Source: a bacterium
GTDB lineage: Bacteria > Electryoneota > RPQS01
Direction: 5' to 3'
Assembly (NCBI GenBank): GCA_016721565.1
Contig: JADKHW010000019.1
Location: 1 to 64,000 of the forward strand
DNA: 64,000 nucleotides
The notes under the pieces are model-generated. The model saw only the letters and a list, made by a program, of their open reading frames with translations, was not told the origin of the DNA and did not search any database. The translations under genes and the position numbers were made by a program. Within the stretch, counting starts at the first letter, position 1. The number at the start of each line of letters is the position of its first letter. Positions 20,560 through 30,615 of the stretch are shown piece by piece.

Positions 20560-23500
20560 ATGCCAACGAATGCTCGCCTAAGCCTCACCGTCCTGCTGAC
20601 GATTATAGGCGCTGTTATGATCACGACTGGATTTGCCGCAACCTCACAGTCCGGCCAGTCAACCCCGCTGATGCCCGCAACCCCTGCTAACTTCTGGGAA
20701 TTTGCCGGTCCGCAAGCTGTTCATCCGATACCGTTCGAAGTTGTAAGCCCGGATCAAGACGCCGTTCAGGTTCGTTTTTTTGATCCACAAGTGAGCTACG
20801 AACAAGTAGATTTCGAAGGTCGCACGTTTACTTCAGTGAAGGTGCCAGGTGAAGGCACAACAGTGAAGCAAGGCGAACCAAATCTACCGTTTTCGACAAA
20901 ACTCATCATGGTGAGTCCGACCGGTCAAGTAACAGCAAATGTTACGACTTCATCGTACACAGTCATGCCGAACATCGACGTCGCGCCAAAGCAGCCGTAT
21001 GAAGGCGAAGAACTTCAACGCCGTTTAGACGGTATGAACTTCGCTTTTGATGAAAATGTTTACACGGAAGATGCTTGGTACCCACAAGAAATCGCGACGA
21101 TTACAACTCCCGCGACTTTGCGAGACGTTCGTTTCGTAGTGCTTGCGGTGGCTCCGGTTCAATACAACCCGGTGCGCCATGAGCTGCGTGTGTATGACAA
21201 TATCGAAGTGATGATTGAGAACGCAGGCGGAATCGGCGAGAACGAAATCACGGTTCATCCCGAATATATTTCGCCGAGCTTCAAGAAGCTCTATTCGCGC
21301 TTTGAGAATTTTGCAGGTAGCGCACTCGATGCACTGCCCACCCTTCCCGGCAAATACATTATCATCTGTCCAGACAACGCCACGAACACGACTGAAGCGC
21401 AGCGCTTGGTAGATTGGCATCGCCGAAAAGGTTTGGACGCATCATATGTTACGTTGACTCAGACCGGCACATCAGCAACGGCAATCCGTAGCTACATCTC
21501 TAATCTCTATACGTCTTCAAACGGCGCGTTAGAGTTTGTTTGCTTCTTCGGTGATCCCGGCGCAACGGCGACCTATTCTACGCCTACAGACGGCACTTGG
21601 TTTGACAACAACTACGGTGTGCTCACACCCTCAGGTGGTGACAACTCAGATCCTGTGCCAGACATTGCAGTTGGCCGACTTCCTTCGGAGAGTCAAGCGA
21701 CATTACAAGCTCTTGTGACAAAGATGATCAACTACGAATCGAATCCCTACACAGGTGATCCGACGTGGTTTTCGAGCACGTATTGCGCCGCGCACACGGG
21801 ATTTATCAATTCCAACCCGTCTACCAAGGAATACACTCGTCAGATTATGCTACAGGCCGGAAAGACCTGTCCTGCTGTCGATGTCTATGGTGGAGGCATT
21901 TCCGGGACGCAAATTAATGCTATTCTTGACGACAATCTGAGCGTGTTTAATCACAGAATGTCATGGATTGGTGAAATGAGTCCCTCAGCGCTAGACGGCG
22001 CTCCTGCGGTCGGTGGTTCGGGTACAGTTGGTGGCGCACTTCCATTCGTCTATTCAATGACGTGTGGTACGGGTACTTTCCAGAGCGCGGGCCAGACTCT
22101 TTCAGAAGAATGGCTAATGCCTGCGACGCAAACTCCAACTTCACCTCGCGGCGCGATTGGTTGCGTTGGTTTGCAGGGAACAGGGACACACGTTCCCTAC
22201 AACAACATCGTTGACGCCGGTGCGATGTACGGAATTTTCGCTCTTGATATTCAGGAGACGGGTATCATAAACATTTCGGGCAAGCTCGAACTGTACAAGA
22301 ATTATCATGTGTTTGTACCGTCGGCCGTTGACAATTTCTGCGCTTGGTCAAATCTGCAGGGTGACCCGGGCGTAAAAATTTGGACAAAGAACCCGTTTAC
22401 AACGAGTGTTACGCACGCCGCTACAATTAATCGCGGAACGAACAATGTTAGCGTTACGGTAACAAATCCAGTTGCCGCAAACGTACAGGGTGCGCTTGTT
22501 TGCCTGCTCAAAGGTACTGAAACTTTCGCGCGCGGTTACACAGATGCAAACGGCACGGTGAACTTGCCTGTGGCCACGCCCACGACTGGCTCGATGCTTG
22601 TGACTGTAACCAAGGAAGATCAGCTTCCGTACTTGGGAACCATTACGGTCAGCAATGTGGCTGCTAATCTCGCATTCAATACACTTGCGATAGACGATGA
22701 CAATTTGAGCGGGACCATCGGCAACAATGACGACATTCTTAACCCAGGCGAAACGGTCGATCTCAGTATCAACGTTACAAATACCGGCAGCTCGACCACG
22801 GTCACTGGTATTAACGGCGTTCTGACTTCGGCTACCCCAGGCGTTGCAATCGTCAATGGATCCCGTGCCTATGCAAACATTGCTGCCGGCGGCAACGCTA
22901 ACCCTTCATCGCCGTTTAGGATTGCGATAACGTCAGTCTTCAACGCAGAGCCGGTTACGCTGTTCTTGACGCTTTCAACCGATCAAGGGAACTACGTTGT
23001 TCGCCTTGACCTTACCCCGTCTGCACCCGACGTTGCATACACGTCTTTTACATTTGGTGGCCCTGGTGGGAACCTAAATCCCGGCGAAGTGGGTACGTTT
23101 ACCCCAACGATTACGAATAGCGGCGCACGCCAATTGCTTGGCTCCGACGGTATTCTGCGTTCGTTGGATCCACGCGTCAGCGTGACCGACTCAGTTGGCG
23201 TCTTCGGGAATATCAATGCGGGCGCGACAGGCAACAGTGTGTCGAACACATTCGCGATTTCGATCAGCAATGCAATGTTCAATGGCCACCTGACTCCAAT
23301 GCAGTTGGTTGTTTATGATGACAACGGGTTCCGAGACAGCACAGATTTCAATTTGACTATTGGAACGTTTACATCGACGAGTCCTTCCGGACCAGATGGC
23401 TTTGGTTATTATGCTTTTGATAACACAGAAAGCCAGCCAGTTGGGGCAGCGTCTGTGTATTCGTGGGTGGAAATCGCGCCAAGCTCTGGCGGTCCGGGTA

Positions 23501-25680
23501 CGAATTTGAACATGAGCGATACCGCTGAAGACGACGACGATACGCAGGTTCGCGCGTTGCCGTTTGACTTCACATTTTATGGCAATACCTTTGACTCAGT
23601 CACTATTTGCTCTAACGGTTGGGTCGCATTGGGAAACTACCCCACTGTTACGGACTTTCGTAATTATCGTATGGGCACCCCCATTGGACCGCCAAATCAG
23701 GTTGCGGCATATTGGGACGACTTGAAGGTATCAGGTGCAACGGAGAACGTGTACGTCTACTACAACTCAGTAGAAGACTACTACGTGATCGAATGGCGGG
23801 CCAGAACATTGTGGACGAATGTTGTTGAGACATTCCAAATCATTCTGTATGACCCTGCCTTCTATCCTTCTGCATCCGGGAACGGCAAAATAAAGGTTCA
23901 GTACAATACAGTAAACTTGAGTCCGAATAGTGCATCAAATGACAATGATTACGCATCTGTTGGTATCCAGAATCAGGATCACTCCACGGGTATCGACTAC
24001 TATTTCTGGAACGCATATGGCTCTGGAGCGGCGACACTGGTTGCAGGTCGTTCGATCATGTACACTACCGATGCCTCCGGTCAATTGAATCCGTCCTTGA
24101 CGCTGGCCGCGCCGAACGGCGGCGCACAATACTATCTTGCCCAGACCTATAACGTACTGTGGTCAAGCTCAGCAATTTCAGGAAATGTAAACGTTCAATT
24201 GAATCGAAGCTATCCCGCTGGCGCATGGGAAAACTTGTTCATGAATACGGCGAATGACGGTGTTCAGCAATGGAATCCGTCAGGTGCTGCAACCGTGGCC
24301 GCGCGACTTCGCATAACTTCAGTTGATCTTCCGGCAGTCGGTGACTCTTCTAATGCCAACTTCTCATTGATTACGCCAACTGTGTCAATTTTCTCGCCGA
24401 ACGGCGGTGAAGTTTGGGCACCGGGTTCAAGCCAGGAAATTGCGTGGAGTTCAACTGGACTTGGCACAGCACGAGTTGAGTTGAATCGCAATTACCCAGG
24501 CGGAACGTGGGAACAGTTATCAGCTTCGTCTGCAGATGGATATACTTGGACAGTAACCGGGCCAGCAACTTCACATGCTCGCATTCGGGTGACCGGACTT
24601 GCTTACCCTGCTGCGTTTGATGAATCGAATGCGGACTTTACTATTGGCACGACACCAGTCATCAGCCATAAGCAAAAAGATGATCAAGCTTCAGGATCTG
24701 CTACATTCCTTGCGTTACTGACAGATGACAGTCCAGGATCAAACGTGTTCCGTCTGTACTATCGACTTGTAGGCGCAGGCTCGTTTGATTCCGTTTCATT
24801 TACACCAACGGGTAATCCGACAGAGTATTCTGCAACGGTTGCCGGGTTGTTGAACGGCAATTATGAGTATTATCTTCGTACGGTTGACACAGAGAATCTT
24901 TCTGATCGCTTGCCGGATAGCGGCCAGTTGAAGTTCAACGTGGGCGACGTGTGTGTACCGTGGATTGGCTACGACGATGGTACGGCTGAGAATTACAATT
25001 GGGTTGATGGCCCCGACTTTGAGTGGGCAGTGAAGTTCGATCCGGGTAACTACCCGTTCAGCCTATGCGCGGCGGAGTACGCGATCAATCCGACGGCACC
25101 AACGACGTATAAGGCGCCGGTAATTGTAACAGTGTATCTTGCTGACGGTCCGAGTGGAACACCCGGAACGGTAGTTGTTCGTGATACGACGGGTACCGTT
25201 AATGATGCAGGTGGTTTGCCGGCAGGCGCGGCATGGACCAATGTTGTCTTAGGTAACATTCCTGTTTCGGCGGCATTCTATATCAGCGTCAAGAATACAG
25301 AACCGCGTGACTGCGCCGTTGCATTTGGTTTGGATACCAATTCGCCGAATGGTAATTCCTACTACTATGATGCATGCGACATGGCATGGTACGCGGAGAA
25401 CTCAGGACTCGATAATGCTCGAAACGGTGATCGTATGATTCGGATGAGCGGATTCAACTTTGATCCACCCATAATCACGATTGCACCGAGTGGCAACGAC
25501 GTAATCTTGCGTTGGGCAACGACTGGCGCACCATACTATAAGGTGTACTCTTCTACGAATCCGGTTGGCCCGTACAACACTTTCGTTGGATCGACTTCAT
25601 CGTTAAACTTCACTCACACGGGTATCGTTAACACGCAGGTGCAAAACTTCTACATCGTGGTTTCTTCCGCAACTCCGTAG
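20560..25680 (+). CDS. Giant secreted C25 (gingipain-like) peptidase, tandem copy 2
   Basis: An unbroken 1706-residue protein, paralogous along most of its length to the preceding gene. The ATG at 20560 leads a signal peptide (LSLTVLLTIIGAVMITTGFA); an in-frame TTG at 20542 is less likely. Order: propeptide-like region, C25 domain with His about 465 in FNHRMSWIGEMS and Cys about 502 in SMTCGTGTFQ, Ig-like domains (NPGETVDLSI), nidogen-like domain (LPFDFTFYGNTFDSVTICSN), two KNH-like PNGG domains (about 24110-24650), a linker, then a 200-residue module starting near 24955 (IGYDDGTAENYNW, GDRMIRMSG) and a final fibronectin-like domain (GNDVILRWATTG). There is no PNPF sorting tail, so export to the surface must use another signal or the protein stays periplasmic. 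Own promoter upstream and terminator downstream. Confidence 0.88.
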   Translation: MPTNARLSLTVLLTIIGAVMITTGFAATSQSGQSTPLMPATPANFWEFAGPQAVHPIPFEVVSPDQDAVQVRFFDPQVSYEQVDFEGRTFTSVKVPGEGTTVKQGEPNLPFSTKLIMVSPTGQVTANVTTSSYTVMPNIDVAPKQPYEGEELQRRLDGMNFAFDENVYTEDAWYPQEIATITTPATLRDVRFVVLAVAPVQYNPVRHELRVYDNIEVMIENAGGIGENEITVHPEYISPSFKKLYSRFENFAGSALDALPTLPGKYIIICPDNATNTTEAQRLVDWHRRKGLDASYVTLTQTGTSATAIRSYISNLYTSSNGALEFVCFFGDPGATATYSTPTDGTWFDNNYGVLTPSGGDNSDPVPDIAVGRLPSESQATLQALVTKMINYESNPYTGDPTWFSSTYCAAHTGFINSNPSTKEYTRQIMLQAGKTCPAVDVYGGGISGTQINAILDDNLSVFNHRMSWIGEMSPSALDGAPAVGGSGTVGGALPFVYSMTCGTGTFQSAGQTLSEEWLMPATQTPTSPRGAIGCVGLQGTGTHVPYNNIVDAGAMYGIFALDIQETGIINISGKLELYKNYHVFVPSAVDNFCAWSNLQGDPGVKIWTKNPFTTSVTHAATINRGTNNVSVTVTNPVAANVQGALVCLLKGTETFARGYTDANGTVNLPVATPTTGSMLVTVTKEDQLPYLGTITVSNVAANLAFNTLAIDDDNLSGTIGNNDDILNPGETVDLSINVTNTGSSTTVTGINGVLTSATPGVAIVNGSRAYANIAAGGNANPSSPFRIAITSVFNAEPVTLFLTLSTDQGNYVVRLDLTPSAPDVAYTSFTFGGPGGNLNPGEVGTFTPTITNSGARQLLGSDGILRSLDPRVSVTDSVGVFGNINAGATGNSVSNTFAISISNAMFNGHLTPMQLVVYDDNGFRDSTDFNLTIGTFTSTSPSGPDGFGYYAFDNTESQPVGAASVYSWVEIAPSSGGPGTNLNMSDTAEDDDDTQVRALPFDFTFYGNTFDSVTICSNGWVALGNYPTVTDFRNYRMGTPIGPPNQVAAYWDDLKVSGATENVYVYYNSVEDYYVIEWRARTLWTNVVETFQIILYDPAFYPSASGNGKIKVQYNTVNLSPNSASNDNDYASVGIQNQDHSTGIDYYFWNAYGSGAATLVAGRSIMYTTDASGQLNPSLTLAAPNGGAQYYLAQTYNVLWSSSAISGNVNVQLNRSYPAGAWENLFMNTANDGVQQWNPSGAATVAARLRITSVDLPAVGDSSNANFSLITPTVSIFSPNGGEVWAPGSSQEIAWSSTGLGTARVELNRNYPGGTWEQLSASSADGYTWTVTGPATSHARIRVTGLAYPAAFDESNADFTIGTTPVISHKQKDDQASGSATFLALLTDDSPGSNVFRLYYRLVGAGSFDSVSFTPTGNPTEYSATVAGLLNGNYEYYLRTVDTENLSDRLPDSGQLKFNVGDVCVPWIGYDDGTAENYNWVDGPDFEWAVKFDPGNYPFSLCAAEYAINPTAPTTYKAPVIVTVYLADGPSGTPGTVVVRDTTGTVNDAGGLPAGAAWTNVVLGNIPVSAAFYISVKNTEPRDCAVAFGLDTNSPNGNSYYYDACDMAWYAENSGLDNARNGDRMIRMSGFNFDPPIITIAPSGNDVILRWATTGAPYYKVYSSTNPVGPYNTFVGSTSSLNFTHTGIVNTQVQNFYIVVSSATP

Positions 25681-25701
25681 TTACGCTAGTTGCTAAAAGA
25701 T

Positions 25702-25735
25702 AAAGCGGCGCGTCCAATTTAGGCGCGCCGCTTTT
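25702..25735 (+). terminator. Rho-independent terminator
   Basis: AAAGCGGCGCG pairs with CGCGCCGCTTT and ends in TTTT; 22 bp after the C25 stop. Confidence 0.9.
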
Positions 25736-25757
25736 CAATAAGTACTTACCAAAACAA

Positions 25758-25785
25758 GAAAGCCGTCGAGTCGTCGACGGCTTTC
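25758..25785 (-). terminator. Terminator of the initiator tRNA
   Basis: GAAAGCCGTCGA, loop GTCG, perfect complement; on the minus strand it runs into TTGTTTTGG. It lies 7 bp past the tRNA. Confidence 0.85.
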
Positions 25786-25791
25786 ATATTG

Positions 25792-25865
<74 letters not shown>

Positions 25866-25876
25866 ATAAGATTCTT

Positions 25877-25905
25877 AATATAGCGGGTCTGGGCGGGATT
25901 GTCAA
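25877..25905 (-). promoter_or_regulatory. Promoter of the initiator tRNA
   Basis: Minus strand: perfect TTGACA (25905-25900), 17 bp, TATATT (25882-25877). It lies in the 53 bp between the CNNM-family gene and the tRNA. Confidence 0.75.
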
Positions 25906-25918
25906 GCAGGTCATTTTG

Positions 25919-27160
25919 TTAACCCTCCGGATCAAAATCTGGCGGAAGTCTTACGAGGCAGCTTACCACGCGGCGTGGGGTTGAACCCAGAATCCTGATA
26001 ATAACTCCATCAATTTCAATCTCTTCGCCAGGTCTGCCAATGTGTCCAAGATGCTCTGACAATAGGCCAGAGAGTGTCGCATAATCACCGTCCGGAGGGC
26101 GCCAACCTGTGGCCTCAGCGATGTCAGAGAGGTCAGCGAGGGCTGAAACAAGGTACTTTCCTTCGGCCAGTCGTTTGATAGAACCGACTATAGTAGCTTC
26201 TTCGGATTCGCGAAGCGGACCAACCAGCTCGCGAAAGAGATCTTTCTGCGTCACAATTCCGTCCGTTCCGCCATGCTCATCAACAACTATCGCGGCGGAA
26301 AGTCGCTGGTTCTTGAACTGCTCAAGCAACTCTACAAGCAACTTTGACTCCGGAACAAAACTCGCGGGGCGTAAGAACTCACGAATTGACTCGCGAGACT
26401 GTAATAGATCACGCGAGTGCAAGAAACCGACAATGTTGTCTATCGTATCTTCGTAGACAGGGATCACGCTGTGGTGTGTGTCTTCCAGCAAATCGGTGAG
26501 GTCTTGAATGGATGCGGTCATAGGTAAGGCAACCAACGACAAACGCGGAGTCATCATATCGCGGGCGCGAACCTCGCGCGCATGCAAATACCGATCAAGA
26601 ATCTCGGATTCTTTCTCCGTGACCGTCCCTTCCTTACTCGCGCGTGCCAGCACCGCATCAATTTCTCGGCGAAACAGCACATCATAGGCGTGAGCCGCAC
26701 GTTCACTTGTGTCGCCTTTACCACGCAGGAGTTTCTCCAACGGAACAACCAACGCACGAACTGGCACGAACAACCAATAGAAAATATAGAGCGGCAGGGA
26801 GAGAAATCGGACAAACGGATTGGCAAAGGCAAGCCCCAACGTCTTGGGGATGACTTCTCCGATTACCAAGACCACAAGCGGAGACAATACAACAATCCAT
26901 CCTTCAGCAATCTGCTCACGCTCCGCCCAGATAACGAGAAAAGACGAGTAGGCCACCATGACAAGATTGTTGCCGACGAGTGTCGTGAACAAATAGCGTT
27001 CGGGAACTGAAGACAGAAACTCGGCGAACCTCGTACCAAACCTATGCGCTTTTTTCCACCCGCCAATGATAATCGCATCAAAGGTTGTATAGGAAATCTC
27101 CATTGCGGAGAAGTAAGCACTTAAGGCAAGTGCAAGTAACACGAGAATTAGGAAATCCAC
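25919..27160 (-). CDS. CNNM/CorC (HlyC) family membrane protein
   Basis: A 413-residue member of the CNNM transporter family (DUF21 + CBS pair + CorC_HlyC), linked elsewhere to magnesium or cobalt efflux. Residues 1-140 hold the DUF21 membrane domain (LVLLALALSAYFSAMEISYT, FTTLVGNNLVMVAYSSFLVI, VIGEVIPKTLGLAFANPFVR). Residues about 195-320 hold the CBS pair (MMTPRLSLVALP, VPESKLLVELLEQFKNQ, VVDEHGGTDGIVTQKDLFRE). The C-terminal 80 residues form the FAD-binding-like CorC_HlyC domain. The start at 27160 overlaps the end of yigZ by 13 bp, so the two are translationally linked. Which ion, if any, is moved cannot be read from the sequence. Confidence 0.92.
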   Translation of the reverse strand: MDFLILVLLALALSAYFSAMEISYTTFDAIIIGGWKKAHRFGTRFAEFLSSVPERYLFTTLVGNNLVMVAYSSFLVIWAEREQIAEGWIVVLSPLVVLVIGEVIPKTLGLAFANPFVRFLSLPLYIFYWLFVPVRALVVPLEKLLRGKGDTSERAAHAYDVLFRREIDAVLARASKEGTVTEKESEILDRYLHAREVRARDMMTPRLSLVALPMTASIQDLTDLLEDTHHSVIPVYEDTIDNIVGFLHSRDLLQSRESIREFLRPASFVPESKLLVELLEQFKNQRLSAAIVVDEHGGTDGIVTQKDLFRELVGPLRESEEATIVGSIKRLAEGKYLVSALADLSDIAEATGWRPPDGDYATLSGLLSEHLGHIGRPGEEIEIDGVIIRILGSTPRRVVSCLVRLPPDFDPEG

Positions 27161-27774
27161 ACGTCTCCGACGTTTCCAATTAACTTGCCGGCGGAGTGAT
27201 CGCGCAAAGCGACAATGAAGTCGTCAACTTGTTTGCGTTTCAGCCGCACTCGCATAACTGTTCCATCACCCTCGCCGCCGCCTTCGACTTTGGCGAAGAA
27301 TTTAGTGGCAAGTTGAAACACGACATTTTGCATGTCATAATCAGCATCAACCACAACAATCAGTCCGGTTCGGCGCTGGATTTTTATCGCATCTTGAATG
27401 GCCAGAGCGGCACATTCTCCGTACGCTCGAACGAGTCCGCCCGTTCCAAGTTTTGTGCCGCCAAACCAACGGGTCACAATGACTCCGCAATTCTCAAGGG
27501 CTGCTTTGCGTAGCTCTTGCAGAATCGGAAGACCGGCAGTTCCCTTCGGTTCACCGGCATCGCTCTGCGTTTGAACGAGATCGTTGTCTTTGCGCTCAAT
27601 GCTTGCCCAGCAATGATGCGAGGCGTCGTGATAGAGTTTCTTGGATAGCGAGAGAGCCGATTCGATTGACTCTCCCGCTTCCAATGGGAATGCTCGTGCA
27701 GAGAATCGGGAACCCAGCACTCGCGTATGCGCAGTGCCGGGCCCCTCTAGAGTCCAGAATTCTTCGTTCAGCAT
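27148..27774 (-). CDS. yigZ: YigZ/IMPACT (UPF0029) family protein
   Basis: A 208-residue cytoplasmic protein of the YigZ/IMPACT family, thought to act in regulation of translation or in ribosome-associated stress. The core motif runs SRFSARAFPL, then KKLYHDASHHCWASI, DAGEPKGTAGLPIL and VIVTRWFGGTKLGTGGLVRAY. The C-terminal UPF0029 part (VVDADYDMQNVVFQL) is present, so the protein is full length. It starts 12 nt after the ppdK stop and overlaps the CNNM gene, giving a ppdK-yigZ-CNNM unit. The symbol is by family; E. coli YigZ is the nearest well-known namesake. Confidence 0.92.
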   Translation of the reverse strand: MLNEEFWTLEGPGTAHTRVLGSRFSARAFPLEAGESIESALSLSKKLYHDASHHCWASIERKDNDLVQTQSDAGEPKGTAGLPILQELRKAALENCGVIVTRWFGGTKLGTGGLVRAYGECAALAIQDAIKIQRRTGLIVVVDADYDMQNVVFQLATKFFAKVEGGGEGDGTVMRVRLKRKQVDDFIVALRDHSAGKLIGNVGDVWIS

Positions 27775-27786
27775 TATGCTTGCAGA

Positions 27787-30558
27787 TTAGCCTTTGCGAT
27801 GCATAAGAGTTGCTTGCGCGGCAGCAAGGCGCGCAATCGGTACCCGGAACGGACTGCAGGACACATAATCCAATCCTGCGCCATCAAAGAAGATGATCGA
27901 TGAAGGTTCGCCGCCGTGCTCACCGCAAATACCGACTTTGAGTTTCGGTTTCGTTTGACGACCGCGCAAGGTACCCATTTCGACCAATTGCCCAACACCG
28001 GTTTGATCGAGAGCTTCAAACGGATCGGCGGTCAGCAACTGCGACTGAACATAATACGGCAAGAAGCGGCCTGAGTCGTCACGCGACAAGCCCATGCAGG
28101 TTTGCGTGAGGTCGTTTGTTCCAAAGCTGAAGAAGTCTGCTTGCTGCGCAATTTGATCCGCACAGAGTGCTGCGCGCGGAAGTTCGATCATCGTTCCGAC
28201 GAGATACTCGACGGAAACTCCGGCGGCCTTAAAGACTTCATCGGCAACACGGCGAATCACGTCACCTTGTGATTTTAATTCACCCGGAGTCATCACAAGC
28301 GGAACCATGACTTCGGGATGCACTTCAATACCTTCCTTCTTCACCATGACAGCGGCGGTGAAAATCGCGCGTGCTTGCATTTCAGTGATTTCCGGATAGA
28401 CCACACCGAGACGGCAACCGCGGTGACCAAGCATCGGGTTCATTTCGTGTAGCGATTCAACTTTAGCTTCGACTTCAGCTGGGGTGCGGCCGAGTTTCTT
28501 GGCCAAATCAGCAACGGCAACGTCACCGTGCGGCAAGAACTCATGCAACGGCGGATCAAGCAAACGAATCGTCACGGGCAAACCGTTCATCACACGGAAA
28601 ATACCGACGAAGTCTTCGCGCTGGAAGGGTTCAAGTTTACTGAGCGCCACGTTACGGCCCGCAAGATCCGGCGCGAGAATCATCTCGCGCACGGAGTCGA
28701 TACGGTTCCCTTCAAAGAACATGTGCTCGGTGCGAACAAGACCGATCCCTTCAGCGCCAAATGCAACGGCATTGCGGCACTGATCAGGTTGATCTGCATT
28801 GGTGCGCACTTTCATACGACGAATTTTGTCAGCCCAGCCCATGAGTTTGGCATAGAGTTGATAGGTCGGCGCTTCCTTAGGATCGAGAGTCTTTTCGAGC
28901 ACAACTTGAATTACTTCTGACGGCTTCGTCGGAATGTTGCCTTTGTAAACATCGCCTGTTGAGCCATTCAGCGAAATCCAATCGCCTTCCTTCACCATTA
29001 CGTTTCCGGCAGTAAAGGTACCTTTTGTGTAATCGATTTGAATAGCTTCACAACCTGCGACGCAGACCTTGCCCATTTGACGAGCAACGAGCGCAGCATG
29101 CGAAGTCATACCGCCACGCTGGGTGAGGATGCCTTGCGCGGCATCCATACCACGAATGTCTTCGGGACTGGTTTCGATGCGTGCGAGAATGACTTGCTCG
29201 CCTTTGGCCGCCCACGCTTCGGCATCGCTGGCGTGGAAGACTACTCGGCCTGTAGCAGCGCCGGGGCCGGCATTCAATCCGCGTGCGACAGGCTTTTCAC
29301 TTTTGAGTTTCTCATTGTCAAAAATCGGACGAAGCAATTGATTGAGAGCGTTAGGATCGACGCGTAAAACAGCTTCTTCTTCGGTGATCAATTTCTCTTC
29401 GACCATCTCAACGGCGATACGAATTGCGGCCATACCAGTGCGCTTGCCCGCGCGACATTGAAGCATCCAGAGTTTACGATCTTGAATCGTGAACTCAATG
29501 TCGTTCATGTCTTTGTAGTGGGCTTCGAGTTTGTCCGATATGTCGAGCAATTGCTTGTAAGAATCAGGCATTGCTTCTTCGAGCTACGGATACCTTGAAT
29601 TGCGATCCGCTTCCGGAATGCCGTGATTCGAGGCCCATGTTTGTGAGGCTTTCAATGCCACCTGCTGCGGCGTGCGCGTACCAGCCACGACGTCCTCACC
29701 CTGAGCATTTACGAGGAATTCACCGTAGAAGACCTTTTCTCCGGATGCCGGGTCGCGGGTGAACGCAACGCCTGTTGCACAATCATTGCCAAGATTACCG
29801 AACACCATGGCCTGCACGTTGACGGCAGTGCCCCAACTTTCGGGGATCTTGTTCAAGCGGCGATAAACATTCGCTCGTTCATTCATCCATGAGCCGAACA
29901 CCGCGCCGACAGCTCCCCACAATTGTTCGTAGGGATCATCGGGGAATGCCATGCCTTTGCGCTCTTTGATGGCATTCTTGAATTCTGTTACGAGTTCTTT
30001 GAGATGCTCGGCGGAAAGTTCTGAGTCGTATTTGACGCCAGCTTTGGCTTTCTTGGCCTCGAGCATATCTTCAAACGGATCGTGCTCTTCCTTGGTTTGC
30101 GGCTTTAGGTCCAGCACAACATCGCCGTACATGGCCACGAAGCGGCGGTACGAGTCATATGCGAAACGTGCGTCACCAGAGCGTTTGATCAATCCTTCTA
30201 CAGTCTTATCATTCAATCCGAGATTCAGAATCGTGTCCATCATACCTGGCATTGATGCACGCGCACCACTGCGAACGGAGACGAGCAACGGGTTTTGATT
30301 GTCACCGAACTTTGCGCCGGAGAGCTTCTCGATGTAGGAAATACCGTCTTTAACTTGCCCTGTTAATTCAGTTGGATAAGTGCGGCCATTGTCATAATAA
30401 TACGTGCAGACTTCAGTAGAAATTGTAAACCCGGGAGGAACAGGCAGGCCCATATGGTTCATCTCGGCGAGGTTGGCACCCTTGCCACCCAGCAGATTCT
30501 TCATATCAGCACGGCCATCTGCTTGACCATTGCCGAATGTGTAAACGTACTTACTCAA
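27787..30558 (-). CDS. ppdK: Pyruvate, phosphate dikinase (one frame change)
   Basis: Interconverts pyruvate, ATP and phosphate with phosphoenolpyruvate, AMP and diphosphate in the cytoplasm. It starts with TTG at 30558 (GGAGA 7 nt upstream), reading SKYVYTFGNGQ. N-terminal ATP-binding domain (LLGGKGANLAEM, VSVRSGARASMPGMMDTILN), swivelling phospho-His domain with GGMTSHAALVARQMGK, and C-terminal TIM barrel with the pyruvate-site Cys in SFGTNDLTQTCMGLSRDD. The frame changes near 29585, between GIPEADRNSRYP and LEEAMPDSYKQLLDI; repaired length about 923 residues, slightly longer than the usual 870-900. Everything catalytic is present, so the gene is probably functional with a sequence error. 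It lies 57 bp after the M1 peptidase and leads yigZ and the CNNM gene. Confidence 0.95.
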
Positions 30559-30586
30559 AATTGATCTCCAAGAGTGTAAACAGAAA

Positions 30587-30604
30587 GAGACGGCGGTCCG
30601 TCTC
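30587..30604 (-). terminator. Weak terminator between M1 peptidase and ppdK
   Basis: GAGACGG/CCGTCTC with a 4-nt loop, followed on the minus strand by TTTCTGTTT. It may only partly stop transcription. Confidence 0.45.
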
Positions 30605-30615
30605 AAGATTAGTGG

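Noticed and set aside
15879..25680. CRISPR array or phage-like region, considered because of repeated motifs
   Set aside because: The repeats are protein-domain repeats within long open frames, with no regular spacer length and no cas or phage genes.
29571..29600. Programmed frameshift in ppdK
   Set aside because: There is no slippery heptamer with a following structure and ppdK is not known to use recoding; an indel is simpler.
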